This document shows positions 1-12,845 of a stretch of 64,000 nt of DNA, one piece after another (position 1 is the first letter of the stretch; the number at the start of each line of letters is the position of its first letter). The stretch comes from Selaginella moellendorffii (Eukaryota; Streptophyta; Lycopodiopsida; Selaginellales; Selaginellaceae): contig NW_003314267.1 in NCBI RefSeq assembly GCF_000143415.4, forward strand, positions 1,500,100-1,564,099, read 5' to 3'. The translations under genes and the position numbers were made by a program. The notes under the pieces were generated by a model. The model ran no database searches and was not told where the DNA came from. It saw only the letters and a list, made by a program, of their open reading frames with translations.

Positions 1-1739
1 TAGCAAGTATTCTTAGGGATGAACATACCCAATAGCCCAGGGAGTGGTTCCTCAATCCGGGTATGCTCAGCTTATAATCCCACACACTGGGGTTACATTG
101 TTGCTTATGGGCCTTTACATGCCCATCACTAGCTTTGCCAAAATTCCATTTTTGGCTTTGTCTAACTTGGGTAGACAGTCCTCTCCTGTCTCCGCAACCT
201 TGGACATTTGGATAGCACCTTCTATCCATCATTCACTAGGGACTTAGTCCCTTGGGCTTTATCCATTGCCCTCGCGACATCAAACACCACCTTCTGGTGT
301 TCTAGAGTGTTCGGGTGTCCCAATGATGGCTTTCTTGACAATGAGTATTTCCTTTTATGACATTGACTTACTATATCGTAACATAAGCAACTTATCCCCC
401 GTAAGGGTATATCCGACTTCCCTATACTAGAAGTCTTGGGTAGCTACCTTCTACCCGTTTAACCAGTTATTTTGCACCTCTTGCTTAGTTGCCTCATAGT
501 TGTCAAGTCCTACAACTCATTGCTTGGTGCTTTCACACCTCCATCACTATCTGGGTCACCACACTCCAACTGCATGCTCTACAGCTTAGGCTATGCCATT
601 CCCATTTCCATTGGGATTCCTTTGGCAAGGGGTTCTCATGAACCCACCAACATAGCCTCAAGGTATCACACCTTGGCACATTTGGTGTCTCCACACCATC
701 GGCTCCACGAGCCTACCTCTATGACATTTCCCTTTGTGTCTAAGTCTTTGCCAAGACCAACACCGCTCTTTCTCATGCCAACTATCTGTTAGCACTGCCC
801 CATAGAGGTCACACACAACTTTATGTCAAAGTTGTTTTCTTCTGGGAACACCTTTCCCATAACTTTAGCATGGCACATTTTGCCATCGATGAGATACTCT
901 CTGTTCTCATCCTTGGATCTTATGATCCCCCCCCATCCTTTGTGGGGTACAACACACCTCAGTCCAAATGCTTCCATCAGTCCTTTTAGGACCATCCGTT
1001 GACTCTACTTGAGTCATCCAGCAGTTTTGGACTTCGTTAATCCGCAGACCCGTAAGGTCCTATTTGTGAGGCACTAGCTCACTGGAATACACTTCTTGCA
1101 TTCCTGTCCTACTCAAAAGGACTATTTTCACAAGTGTTGCTCCGACACTTGATTTTGTTCTCTGGGGGCAATTTTTGCCCCTTAAGACTACTTGTCCATG
1201 TGATGAGAATACCACTCATCTCTAAGTACACCCCCCAACTCCTTGGGTTGTTCCAGCATTTATTAAAGGTAGCCCCGGCTACCATTTCAAGGACTTGAGT
1301 CCTTTTCCGTATTTGACCTTCCACGGTCATTACCTTTGGTCTCACATTCATGAGCACCAACCTCAACTATATGAGGATAATCTTGTGACTCCTTTATTGT
1401 TTTGGAGTCTCTATCTTTCCCGTGATCCCAACTTTAGTTGTTTACCACAACAACCTTAGCCAATTTGCTGAGACAAATGCTCATCCGGATCACATCCTCA
1501 ACTCAATGAGGAAAACCTTGCACTGTTCCCAAGATCCCAAAGTCGTTCCATTATTGGCCCTTTTCTATCCACCACCTCGTCTACAAGTTCACACATGAAC
1601 TGTAATGGAGAGCCATGTCTTCCCGACTTGCTACTCCTCAAGGATAGGCCCACTCCTCGGACTTTCCGATGCCAACACTAGTGGTGATATACTTGAGCAC
1701 CAATAAAAGTTGGACTAAGGAACAGCTCCGATACCAAAT
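1..1739 (-). mobile_element. L2-A LTR retroelement, 5' part of internal region
   Basis: This is the reverse complement of the first ~1.7 kb of the internal region of the full L2 copy (47719-49450); the window starts inside it. It has no open frame above about 120 residues and no retroviral domain, so this part is non-coding as in L2-D. The rest of the element lies outside the window to the left. Confidence 0.85.
1725..1736 (-). other. Primer binding site of L2-A (initiator Met tRNA)
   Basis: Read on the minus strand it is TGGTATCGGAGC, close to the usual plant initiator-Met PBS (TGGTATCAGAGC). It lies three bases inside the LTR end at 1740, as expected for the start of minus-strand synthesis. 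Confidence 0.85.
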
Positions 1740-2849
1740 TGTAAGCGACTAAATTTTCCATTTTACTTTAGTCACTTAACCACACCTCTGACCACTTTGA
1801 GGAGTCTCATTCACAACCTCCATCAATCCAATTCAGGACTTGGGACTTGCTAGCCCCAAGAATGGCATCCATGCCACTCAACACTTGCACCTGGTCCAAG
1901 TGCTCCACGTGTCCGGTCCCAAGACCGACACCCAAAGGTACCATTGACATCTCGGCCCGTTACGCTAAGGCCATGCCCATTCACCTTTGCTGCACTAGTG
2001 GTCCAATACCACTTGCATCACCATCCCGTCTCTCCAAGACTGGGCCATCTGTCCATGAGTGGTCATCCTAGATCCACTCCTTAGCATCCTTAGGATGCCC
2101 ACAGACCTAGGGAATCACCTTCCCCAAAGTCCCTTTGTCAGTTCCTACCAAGTCCCTTTCTGCCCCTGGCCGTGTTTGCCAACACTGCCACTGGATCGAG
2201 GCCCACAGGCCCGACCACTAAGTCCCATGGTCCTCTGGGACTTCCTCACCACACGACTATGTCCTTGGTCACTACCCCAGAGGACTGCTCCTCTTCCTTT
2301 CCACAGTCTAGGCCTTTGGGGCAACATTTCGGAACACCGTGGCCTTACGCGAGCCACCTGGGTACTCTCCCCGCCTTTCGCCTTTAGGTGCTCTAGCCAT
2401 GGGCTTAGAGCGAGGTTCCGTTGAGCCACGTCTGGTATCCAAGTAGGTAGTGCCACCCACACTTGGATTGGGAGCATCGGCCAGTCGATCTCCCGGGGGA
2501 ACTAGAGCCGGCTCTTGAACACTTCACCAAGCTACCCCGCTTGTCGGTCCGTATTCACTCTAGTCTTGGACTTCCCAGTGGTCAATTCATCACCCAACAC
2601 TGGGTCTGGCCTTCCTGGGCCAAACTGGCCTTTCCTGGCCAAACTGGCTCCACTGCAGTCCTCCCCCTTACTATACTTTTGGAGCTCACCAAACCCCCCA
2701 GGGTCTGGGAGACGAACGCTTTGGGCTTTCACCCTCTCAGGCTCCGAACTCGGACTCGGACTCGGACTCGGACTCGGACTCGGACTCGGATTCGGACTCG
2801 GACTCGGGCTCGGTCACGGCCTCGGCCTCGGTCTCGGTCTCGGTCCCGA

Positions 2850-2881
<32 letters not shown>

Positions 2882-3660
2882 CCGGTCTCGGTCTCGACTT
2901 CGGACTCCATCTCGGACTCCATCTCGGACTCCATCTCGGGTCCATCTCGGGTCCATCTTGGGCTCCATCTCGGACTCCATCTCGGACTCCATTTCGGGTC
3001 CATCTCGGGTCCACCTCGGACTCCATCTCGGACTCCATCTCGGACTCCATCTCGGGTCCATCTCGGACTCCACTTCAGACTCCAACTCGGGTCCATCTCG
3101 GGTCCACCTCGGACTCCACTTCGGACTCCATCTCGGGTCCATCTCAGGTCCACCTCGGACTCCACTTCGGACTCCATCTCGGACTCCATCTCGGGTCCAT
3201 CTCGGACTCCACTTCGGACTTCAACTCGGGTCCATCTCGGACTCCACTTTGGACTCCAACTCGGGTCCATCTTGGACTCCACTTAAGACTCTAACTCGAG
3301 TCCATCTCGGACTCCACTTCGGACTCCAACTCGGGTCCATCTCGGGTCCACCTCGGACTCCGCTTCGGACTCCATCTCGGGTCCATCTCGGGTCCACCTC
3401 GGACTCCACTTCGGACTCCATCTCGGACTCTCCCACGTGTCATGTGTTGGTCCTTTTGGGTCCCTTTTTGGAGCCTCGCTTTTTGCTCGCTTCGTGCTCG
3501 TTCCTCGAGCACTTCTTTGGGAGTTCCACTCCCGCTCTTGACTTTTCAAGTCGGAGCTTTTGGTCCAAACGTGTTACGCTCGTTTGGCTCTCGCTTCAGC
3601 CACTACCATGTGGCACCCTTTCCGGCTCCACTTTGGGGCCTAGGGATTTTGTGTCTCATA
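1740..3660 (-). repeat. 5' LTR of L2-A
   Basis: On the minus strand the LTR would run TG...CA, ending in CGCTTACA beside the PBS. The outer TG is now TA (the plus strand ends gtgtctcaTA). It matches the LTRs at 24010-25648, 46063-47718 and 51774-53518. It is longer than those copies because its internal minisatellite is expanded. It joins R1 sequence directly at 3661; the other target duplication lies outside the window. Confidence 0.85.
2745..3435. repeat. CTCGGACTC-type minisatellite in the L2-A LTR
   Basis: The first part repeats an octamer-like ctcggact/ctcggtct unit. The second part alternates CTCGGACTCCAT with CTCGGGTCCAT units. The array is unbroken for about 690 bp and gives spurious open frames on both strands rich in Arg, Ser, Asp or Leu-Gly. 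Shorter versions sit at the same LTR position in every L2 copy. Confidence 0.95.
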
Positions 3661-6600
3661 GAAAAGGGTTATAGCATTCACTTGCTATGACTTGTCGGTT
3701 GATCCGTTAGCATTTGGAGTAGATTGTTGGATAGAGAAAATGTGTAGTTGAGGCATTGACATTGCTGGCACTTGTGTTAGTGGAAGTGGCATTGTTATTT
3801 CGAGTGATGAGGAAGTTTTCCTTGGACCTTGATTTTCTATGTCATTTTTTTTGTTAGTGTTTTGGCTTCACATTGGATCTTGAAGGTGATTGAAGAAGAG
3901 TGTTAGTGCAATGTGGATATATGAAGATGTGGTCTTTGTGATCAAGCCTTGGATGTTCATTTTGCATTTTGCGGATGTCAGTGTTGGATATCGATTAGAT
4001 GGGTAAAGATGTTCGATGCTTAAGCATGCTATTGGGTCATAAGAATCTGTGTTGAGGTGAGCCTATGTGAAGTTGTTGGTAGGAGGAAGTTGGTTGAGTC
4101 TTGAAAGTTTGCATTCCTGGACTGAAAGTCATTCTTTCTCTAGGATGGAAAATTTTCCACAAATTTTCTTAGACTTTTCCAAAGGCTGATCTGTTGGTCA
4201 CTTTGCTCGAAAACCATTCCGTTTTTGTAAGCCAGTACAAACTATTGAAGGGGTTGGAGTTGGCTTCGGTTGGCTTAAACCTTAATAAGTAGTTTGTATG
4301 ATGCGACCCGAAAGGGATGCTAACTTTTGGGGCTAAGGCAATTGAGTTGGATAGAGTCTGGAGTTGGTGTAGAAAAGTGGCTGTTGCGCTTTTCTAAGAA
4401 GGGTGACCCTTGTGCCTTTCTTTTGTAGCATTATGCTCGGTGGTAGGTTGCACCTTGCATTTCACTAAGACTCTATGAGAGTAGTGACCTCTCATTGATC
4501 TTGACTTAGTCTTGGTAGCCCTGCGCCTTAGCTAAGGATGGTGATGTCTAATTTAGTTGTTTGAGGTTGAGATGTTAGTACCCGTACTATAGCTTTGTCT
4601 ATGAGGAGGTTGTGTACCGATATGAGTCCATCTTATAGTCTTCACCTTAGTTTCGACTGAGTGTTGATCACATAGCTAGCCTCTTCAAGGCATGCTCAGA
4701 GCTATTGACTAAATGCATTAGTGAGCTTATTGCGGTTGAGTTGGATTCGAGTGGTCATTTAATTTGTGCTTGTCTATAAACTTTTATCTCGTACCTGAGG
4801 TATCACGTTCATGTTGGACAAGTATATAACTTGATGACAAGAGTTAGTGTTCGGGTCTTGTGAAGGCAAGTTGAAGGGTGATTGTTAGTTGCTTTGCGAC
4901 TAGTGATTACTTGTAGACTTTGTCAAAAAAAAAAGACTATTGATACTTGCTTTGCTCGATGATGATTTAGAAATGATGGGCTTGCTTTACCGGATGGTGT
5001 TGCGGAGGATCGTGTCGTTAGACTTACATGAGTTTTCCATGTTGGCATGTCGACTCTACCTCTGTTGATATCATTTGGTTACATTTAGTCCGTAGTGTTA
5101 GATTTTATTGAGTCTTGGACGTGGTGAATCACTCCTTGATGAAGTGTTATCTATAACTGAGTTTTGTTGGAGGATTGGTCTCGGTCACTGACTAAAGTAT
5201 CTTCGACTTTGGTTAGCTTGGTTGCTAGAGAGTTTTGAGTGGTGAATCACTCGTGCTTTCTTCTAGCTTTGTTTTGGTGTTGATGGCATTGAAGTGATGC
5301 TTTGTCATTGACATTGTTGATATTGAGATCTGAGTGAAATGAGATATCCTTCTAAGGATTGATATTGAGTTTCATTAGTCTTGATGAATATAGTGTTGAT
5401 GATTTGGCTATAGCTTTGTGTTGTTGGCATTCGTGCATTTGCTAGTTAGCAACTGTGTTGACGTTCAAACGAACTGAGTGGCAAGTTGAGTTAGTTGTGT
5501 TCTAGATGAGATTATTTAGTAGAGGGTTGAGCTTTAGCTTTTCCTTGAAAAGTGATTTAGTCGTGGACTATGCTAACTCTACGAGAAGAAGAGTTAGTGA
5601 TCGATATTAGAATGTTGAGTCCTTGCTGGATTTGAGTTCGGGATATAGCGATCATTAATTATTCTTTTTGGGCTTATTATGAAGTGAGTTATGTTTTGTT
5701 ATAGATGGATTCATGGAGGATCGTTTGATGATCACTTGTTGAGCATAGCTTCGTTATACTTAGCTTTTGGATTGATGCAAATATGCTCTTCATTAGCTTT
5801 GGCATTATGAAGTTTGGCTTATGGATGTGTTGAGGAAGATATTGTGAGTTGCATCACGATTTCTTCTTTCACATTGAAGTTAGCTTTTATGAGACTTGTG
5901 ATCATTATTAGGCAAGACTTGGCTATAGGCTTCTTCGAGCTTTGGTTCTTTGAGTTTTATGCTCATTGTTCCATTTGTTAGAAGTTGTTGGGGAAGGCAT
6001 TTTGGCTCATTCGCTTCGATGTTGAAGTTGGCATTTGCATCTAGCAATCATTGGTGATGATTGACTATCATCTAAGTAGTTAATTATCCTTATCAAAGGT
6101 TTTGCTTGATTATTGTTGGTATAGAATGATTTGCCGTTCTTCAGGATGGTAGATTCTTTCTTTGATGATGGTTATGCATCTCTCTTTTGATGGGAGGATT
6201 AATGATCTTTCATGATGGTTCGTTGTTCTCTTTGATGGCTTATGGCTTTTCGCAATACCACATATTCTTTGTGGATTGCTCTGGATTGGTCTCTTGGGTT
6301 TGAAATATCAGTAGGATGTTGCTACCACTTGCTTAGGCAACTTGAGTTCCTTGGTATTATTGACCAGGATCTATTCAGATTGGCGAGTGTGATATTTGGC
6401 ATGAATGAGTGTTTGTTGGTCTTACCCCATTCATTCTGTTCTGTTAATTATTGCTCAAGTTCATTCTGATAGATTGGAATGTTATTATCTTTAGGTGATA
6501 CATTCGCGAGCATTTTGCTTGCCAGTCAATGATACTCTGTGTTCTTTGAGTTATCTTTCGTAAGTTGTTTGGCATTCTGTCTACCATCTTCGATAGTTAA

Positions 6601-7324
6601 GTTTCATCATTGAGTTTCCTTGATGATATACTTGCTATTGAATTTTGTTGGATGGTCATTCCTATGTTTACCAATTATAATGATCTTGGTGGTTCCTATA
6701 CTGTAATACTCATTTATCGGATGATAACTTACTTGGAATAATCTCTAAAATATCATTGTCTATGACTTTGATATAGTCCATATATTAATCTTTGAGTTTG
6801 GGTCAGTATAGGCAGACTGGCTTTGGCACTTCATGTGCATGATGAAATCTCTAGTCATAGGGTAGCTACTGTCGATTGCTCACATAACCCGCCTCTCTGT
6901 CGATGTTCCTTATTCCGTTGAAAGGGCATGACCGTGTAAACAACTCTAATTGCCTGTTTATAGTAGTCTATCTAAACCTTACCGACGGGTTTGGTTTCTT
7001 TGCTTAGGAGGGTTGGGGCCTCTGGCTTCTCTCTCTATGTTCCTGCGGGCAGGGGTATATCACACTTTTGTAAGCTGGGTGACTCCCAGAGCAGCAAGGG
7101 TGGCTGACTCTGTTGGTCATTTCCTTGTCGGCGACGGCCGGAAGGTGTCTGAGCTGGTAGCGCATCCGCATTAGACAAAGAGGTTGCCTCCTAACTCATT
7201 TAAGTTGGTGCATTTCTCACATAGTGTGAGTACCGTGAACTTTTTTTGGAGTTGTTTCCTTGGCGGTATTCTAGACTCGAGTATGCATCGACGAGGACGT
7301 CGATCTTCCCCAAGGGGGGGAGAG
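3661..7324 (+). mobile_element. R1-A LTR retroelement, internal region (decayed or non-autonomous)
   Basis: This 3.7-kb AT-leaning stretch is part of an R1 element. Its start (3714-4100) matches the reverse complement of 7931-8345 in R1-B, and its end (6890-7240) matches 45637-45950 and the reverse complement of 22401-22690. No frame longer than 75 residues survives and I recognise no gag or pol motif. A polypurine tract (7311-7324) precedes the LTR. The L2-A insertion interrupts it at 3661, so the 5' LTR and PBS are outside the window. Confidence 0.7.
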
Positions 7325-7749
7325 TGTCGCGAATGTGACTTTAGGTATCGAAAGTTACCTATCGGATAGTCCTTTCGGATATTCTTTCTTACTGCCACCA
7401 TGGCAGGAAGTCGGTATTGCTGGGCTCGTTATCAGTCTCCACCTAAGCTAGTTGAGAAACTGGTCATCACATGTGCACTTAGACCGGAAGGGCACTAAGG
7501 AAGGAAATCCTAAGTTGTCATTTAGTTAAGCAGACTTGACACGGTGATGAGAAACTCATGATGTTGGCTTGCACTTGCTAGTGTTGGGAACCCCCGCGAT
7601 ATTGAGCTTGGTCCCTCAATATCGCTAGATGATAGCTTACCGTGTCTGCCAAACACCCTCGCTATCATGCCCTTTGTGTTAGTTTCATTTCGGTCCCAAA
7701 TGCTATTTATGGAAAGTGTTTAGATTTGCTCATTTGGCATATCTACGGA
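7325..7749 (+). repeat. 3' LTR of R1-A, cut by the assembly gap
   Basis: The LTR starts TGTCGCGAATG immediately after the purine tract. The next ~425 bp match the reverse complement of the R1-B LTR (10325-10749). The remaining ~690 bp of the expected ~1.1-kb LTR fall in or beyond the gap. Confidence 0.8.
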
Positions 7750-7849
7750 NNNNNNNNNNNNNNNNNNNNNNNNNNNNNNNNNNNNNNNNNNNNNNNNNNN
7801 NNNNNNNNNNNNNNNNNNNNNNNNNNNNNNNNNNNNNNNNNNNNNNNNN
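7750..7849. other. Assembly gap (100 N)
   Basis: Exactly 100 N bases, the usual placeholder for a scaffold join of unknown size. The flanks are R1 copies in opposite orientations, which is a plausible cause of the break. Confidence 0.98.
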
Positions 7850-7930
7850 CAGAGTGAGCTCCTTGCTACGTCTATTGGACGATCTCGGCCCAGCTCCTGG
7901 CGAAGGTGCGTGACCTGCCGCCCGGAACGC
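7850..7930. other. Short GC-rich segment beside the gap
   Basis: About 80 bp of GC-rich sequence unlike either R1 flank or anything else in the window. R1-B homology starts directly after it. It may be a contig-end artefact or a scrap of unrelated sequence. Confidence 0.4.
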
Positions 7931-9631
7931 CGATCGGGTTACAACTTCACATAGGTTCACCTCAACACAAATTTTCATGACCCAGCAGTATGTTAAGCAT
8001 CGAACATCTTTGCTCATTTTCCAACATCCAACACCAACATCCACAAAATGCAAATTGAATATCTAAGGCTTGATCACGAAGACCACATCTTCAGATATCT
8101 ACATTGCACTAACACTCTTCTTCAACCACTTTCAAGATCTAACATGAAGCCAAAACATTAATAAGAAAAATGACATATCAAGGTCTAAGGAAAATCCCTC
8201 ATCACTCAAAATAACAATACTAGTTCCACTAACACAAGTTCTAGTGATGTTAATGCCTCAATTACACATCTTCTCCATCCAACAATCTACTCTAAGTGCT
8301 AATGGATTAATTGACAAGCTATAACAAATGAATGCTACAACTTTTTCCAACACCTTATAGGCAAACTTAAGGAAACAACGTACTAACTCAAGCTTAGCAT
8401 AATGAATCACCATTGAGAACTTAGTCAAAGCTACTTAAATGCTACTATATAAAGTAGACTAGCTTCATTATCACCCACTTTGGGGTTGATCATCGTTTAA
8501 CTAAGCAACTTCGTAAATACATTACTCACTATCATATGGATATGATAAAAAAATCACAATAACTTGATCATCAATCGAGCAACACTATGAGTAATGCCTA
8601 TGTCACTACTACAAGGTTTATATGAGTATCAAGTGCTAACTCAATTTGATAAAATGCAACATAAATGCCACACCCCACTGATAAAGATTTACAACACTCA
8701 ACACCATTAATTTTTGTTCACAACACAGACAAGCTCATGCCACTTTCTTTCTGACCAAACTCAAAATTAATCCAACACTAAGCTACTCAATGAGCAATAG
8801 CAAGGTTCCCTGGAAAAGATTAAGCATTGTAACCCAAGTCTTTCAATGGCAAGCCTAAACAAAATAATTTAGCGCTTCATCGCTATCCATCCCATGACTC
8901 ACCATTTGTAAGATCATCACTTCCAATATGCATCAAAGTAGGGACTCTTGATTGCATGATGTGAATATGAGCAATGAGTTAACACCTCGTTGCAAATCAT
9001 CTCTCCAAGAAGAGAAAATGATTTACGTGTTTGATCCTTTGTCCCTGATAATTTTCTTTTCAATCCCATCTTTGACTAAACCTTAAGCTTGTGTTTGCAC
9101 TACATTCAGTCCAATCTAAGAAAAGTTTATGAGAGAGCATGGCAATGATTACTTAAACCAATGGACTAATCTCTATAATCTTGATTGGTTCACTTATAAT
9201 CATGCCTAAGAAGGATCCACTAGTGCCGTGCTAAACAGCTATAGACTAGCCTATTTGCCACTCATAGCAAACCCAAGGGAGGTTTACTTTCACCTGGGGT
9301 ACAAGGAACAACTCATGGAACCATTAATGGGCTAACATTAATTCTGCCAACTCAAAGCATAACCTTGAGTTGCTAATGTGCCACACTCCCAAGCCCAAGT
9401 GCAAACTTGTGCTAATATGCCTCACTCAGTCCATCTTATGAGCCCAAGAGCAAGCTCACATAATACAGTACAAAAAAGTAACCAAAATCCATACCCAAGG
9501 AATAAATAAGAAGCTTTTGCACCCAAACATGTAGCCACTCGGATCATCATTTTTATCTCTACGTATGCAACAAGATTAGTGGCCCAATTTCATTGGATAG
9601 TACTTGCTGAGACTCACTCTTTGATACCAAA
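7931..9631 (-). mobile_element. R1-B LTR retroelement, 5' internal region
   Basis: This is the reverse complement of R1-A around 3690-4085 plus the PBS-side sequence that R1-A lacks. A primer binding site lies at 9619-9629 (minus strand TGGTATCAAAG, initiator Met-like), two bases inside the LTR. No open frame is long enough to suggest a gene. The 3' part of this copy lies beyond the gap. Confidence 0.75.
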
Positions 9632-10749
9632 TGTAGCACACGTGGTTTTTACCCTTTATCCTATGGTGATTTACTATAGGATAACCATGAAGCGGAACCT
9701 AACCCACCATGTGCCACATGACATATGCCACATATCCAAAGGACAATGGTGTGGAACCCAAGTTTCAGGGCTTGGGGCCATAAACGAAGGAACGGTGCCA
9801 AACTCCTAAGCATAGAGCCAAGGAGCAATGGCATTGGGACACGGAATAATTCCTGAGTATAAAGCCTAAGGAGCAAAGGGACAAGAGCATAGAACGGCTT
9901 GGAATAGTCCTAGAGCATTCAGCATCTTAATGCCAAAATGAGCACGCAAAACGGAGTTAAATGGAGTTAAACGGAGTTTAGCACTATTTCAGCATACCGA
10001 TAACCTAATGCGAGGATATGGGTACTCCACCAACTAATATGGTATGGAACTTGGGCTTAGACCTAAGCCGGACGTAGAACAAGGAGAGACACGCAAGCAG
10101 GAGCTAAACTATGCCTCAGGTTAGTCAACCATGCCTGACCTACCCACTATCCCTACTATACATTTGGAACCCCCCCACACACTTTGGGCTTTCACCCCAA
10201 GCCTCCCTTAGTATCAAGACTTAGTCTTTGAGACAAACTTGAAATTTACTAAATATGGAATGTTTCTATATTGCGAATTTAGACATGGGACGAACACTAT
10301 TGTGTTCAAGACAATCTCTACATTTTGTAGATATGCCAAATGAGTAAATTTAGACACTTTCCATAAATAGCATTTAGGATTGGAATGAGACTAACACAAA
10401 GGGCATGATAGCAAGGGTGTTTAGCAGACACGGTAAATTATTATTCAATGATATTAAGAGACCAAGCTTAATATTGCGGGGGTTCCCAACACTAGCAAGT
10501 GTAAGTTAACATCATGAGTTTCTCATCACCGTATCAAGTTTTCTTGACTAAATGACAATTTAGGATTTCCTTCCTTAGTGCCCTTCCGGTCCAAGTGCAC
10601 ATGTGCTAACCAATTTCTCAACTAGCTTAGGTGGAGACTGATAAAGGATCTAACAATGCCAACCTCTTGCCATCATAGCAGTAAGAAAAGAATGTCCATA
10701 AGGACTAGTTGACAAGTAACTTTCGATACTCAAAGTCACATTCGTGACA
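9632..10749 (-). repeat. 5' LTR of R1-B (reference R1 LTR, 1118 bp)
   Basis: On the plus strand it starts TGTAGCACACG beside the PBS and ends TTCGTGACA, so on the element strand it is TG...CA. Related LTRs lie at 7325, 17115-18203, 31624-32273, 35272-35561 and in three pieces of R1-D. It holds the module GTGAAAGCCCAAAG...GTATAGTAGGGATAGTG (minus strand, about 10155-10200) that is shared with the G and L2 LTRs. Confidence 0.85.
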
Positions 10750-12799
10750 AATTGCTCAACTATAACCATATAGCATCAAGTAATTGCACTAACTGTTACT
10801 TCAAAGTAAAAAAAGGAGGAGGTTGTTACTTTGTCATAAAGATGAACAAAAAAGAAAAAGTAAAAGAGAAGAAATTAAAAAAGGTACAAAGAAAGTGAAA
10901 TCTAAATGATGCAAAAACTAAATCTAAACCAAAAGCACAAATCCAAACATTTCTCATGGATAATCAAAGATGCCCCTCACATCCATCAATGTGAGTGCAT
11001 GGAATATAGAACTGCAATATAAATATGAAATATATAAATTAGAAATATTAATTTATATACAGGAGTAAATGGTCCAGACTGAAACCAATCCAACAGCTAT
11101 CAAAATCCCACTATGCTAATATTAACATATGACATTGTAGTTGTACACTTGGACTTTACAGTGTGAAATTTATATTAAAAGTTAATTTTTAAACTTTTAA
11201 AATATTTGATCTCTTCAACATTTTTAATTAGTATAAGGAGTAATAATTTAATGGCAAAATATATATTTAAAAAATATAATGCCATAAAAGCTTAGGCTTG
11301 ACATTTTTATGATTGTATAAGTTAGTTAAACTTGAAATATTCTTAGAAAAATACTAAGATCCTCCTATAAGTACTATAATTATTGCTACACTTTAAATTC
11401 CTTATTCATAAAAACTAAAACCATCTTGTTTTGTTTATAAACAATTGTTCTTGATAGGTTTATGTATCCATTTAATTTATAATAACAGCAAAGAGAAAAA
11501 TATAGTAATTTCATCCTATCCACAAATTTATGCTTAAATATGTAATCATTTAACTTTAGAACATTATGGTTTTCAAAATCTTCCAGATATCTATTTTTAT
11601 TTATTTAATTGTTTTAAATAAGCCAACTGAGGATTCAATGTTTATATTGATGACCTTTTAGCTCATGGATATATAGATTTCTATATATATATAAGTGGAA
11701 ATACACTTGAGAAGAGGAAATCTTTCTGATATATAATTATTTTTTGCATGTAATCTAATGGTTTACACTCACCATATAACTATAGCTCAAAACTTGTGAT
11801 TTTTCATGAATATAATAAAAATTGTAACTAAATAATCTATTATTCTTTTATATCCTAACTCCTTTAGCAGAGTTAGGATCCCAGCTAGTAGATAGAACTA
11901 AATAAGTTAAATATATTTTTTAAGGTATATTCTAGAATATTTGAGTTTGTAAAACATTCTCCAAAAATCATATTATATAAAATGAAATTATTTGTAAATA
12001 GTAAGTGACTTGAAAAATGATCTATAAAATAGAAGGAAAGAGCTTATAAATAAAAGTGCACTCTTTTTTTACAATCAGTTAAAATTTTTGGGTTACATGT
12101 CTTTAGATTTTTGATACCACATTTAACCTAATACTACTTAACGGTTTTGGGTTTGACTCTATTAGTTGAATTGATATTTAATAGTCCAATTTAAAGTCCA
12201 AATTTAGATAGCATGCTTACAGCACTCTAAATCTGAAAAAACACATATTAAATGCTCTAAATTTGAAATAACACATACTCCATGCTTGCTTAACAAGTTT
12301 CAAGGGGGTATTTAGAACCATGCATTACATTTAGCTTTGAGCACTAATGAGGATGTTACTTGAAAATTAGAGCTATAGTAGTATAATTTGGAGTGGCTAA
12401 AGAATTCACATAGCCTCATTATAGTAATAAGCCCACCAAACGTTCTCCTTGACTTGTTATAGTAGTAGGCTTGCCAAATGTTCTCCTTTGCGCTCATTTC
12501 TTGAAGCATATGATGTGGTGTGGGATCTGATAGGAACATTTTCTTTACTCACTAATATGCCACAACTAAATAGCCATGGAACATGTCTAAATCCACCACT
12601 AGGTTCTGCAAGAGATTTGCCACTCAATATGGCATTTTTTTCATGTCATATAACCTTTTTGGTCATGACATTAAAACCAATGCCAAAAATTATTCAGAAG
12701 AGTCAAAGAATATGAAACTTCCAGAACTTCAAAAAAGTACTAAACGACCGATGGCACTCACATCAGGGAGCCGTATCCCACACTGACACACAAATCTCC
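10750..12799. other. AT-rich upstream region of the kinase gene
   Basis: About 2 kb of AT-rich, apparently single-copy DNA with TA-rich tracts such as 11686-11695. I see no gene, RNA or transposon domain in it. The last few hundred bases presumably hold the kinase promoter and 5' UTR. I could not single out a convincing TATA box among the many AT runs. Confidence 0.6.
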
Positions 12800-12835
12800 A
12801 TGACTTCTATTGTCTTGCTTGACAAGGTTAATTGA
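12800..12835 (+). CDS. Possible upstream ORF (11 codons)
   Basis: An ATG at 12800 opens eleven codons and ends in TGA at 12833-12835, only ten bases before the kinase ATG. If it lies in the mRNA it could lower translation of the main frame or force reinitiation. The transcript start is unknown, so it may simply be untranscribed. Confidence 0.25.
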   Translation: MTSIVLLDKVN

Positions 12836-12845
12836 CTTGGTGAAG

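Noticed and set aside
2463-3674. Long open frames (up to about 400 codons) rich in Arg-Ser, Asp-Ser or Leu-Gly, here and in the arrays near 23700, 24300, 46300, 52200, 54800 and 61200
   Set aside because: They are translations of minisatellite repeats that stay open in several frames on both strands. No domain is present and they lie inside LTRs.
10750-12799. Promoter motifs upstream of the kinase
   Set aside because: The region is so AT-rich that TATA-like strings occur throughout; none could be preferred without transcript data.
12810-12845. A start 12 codons upstream of the chosen kinase ATG
   Set aside because: The codon at 12810 is TTG, an unlikely start in a nuclear gene; the first ATG in frame is 12846.
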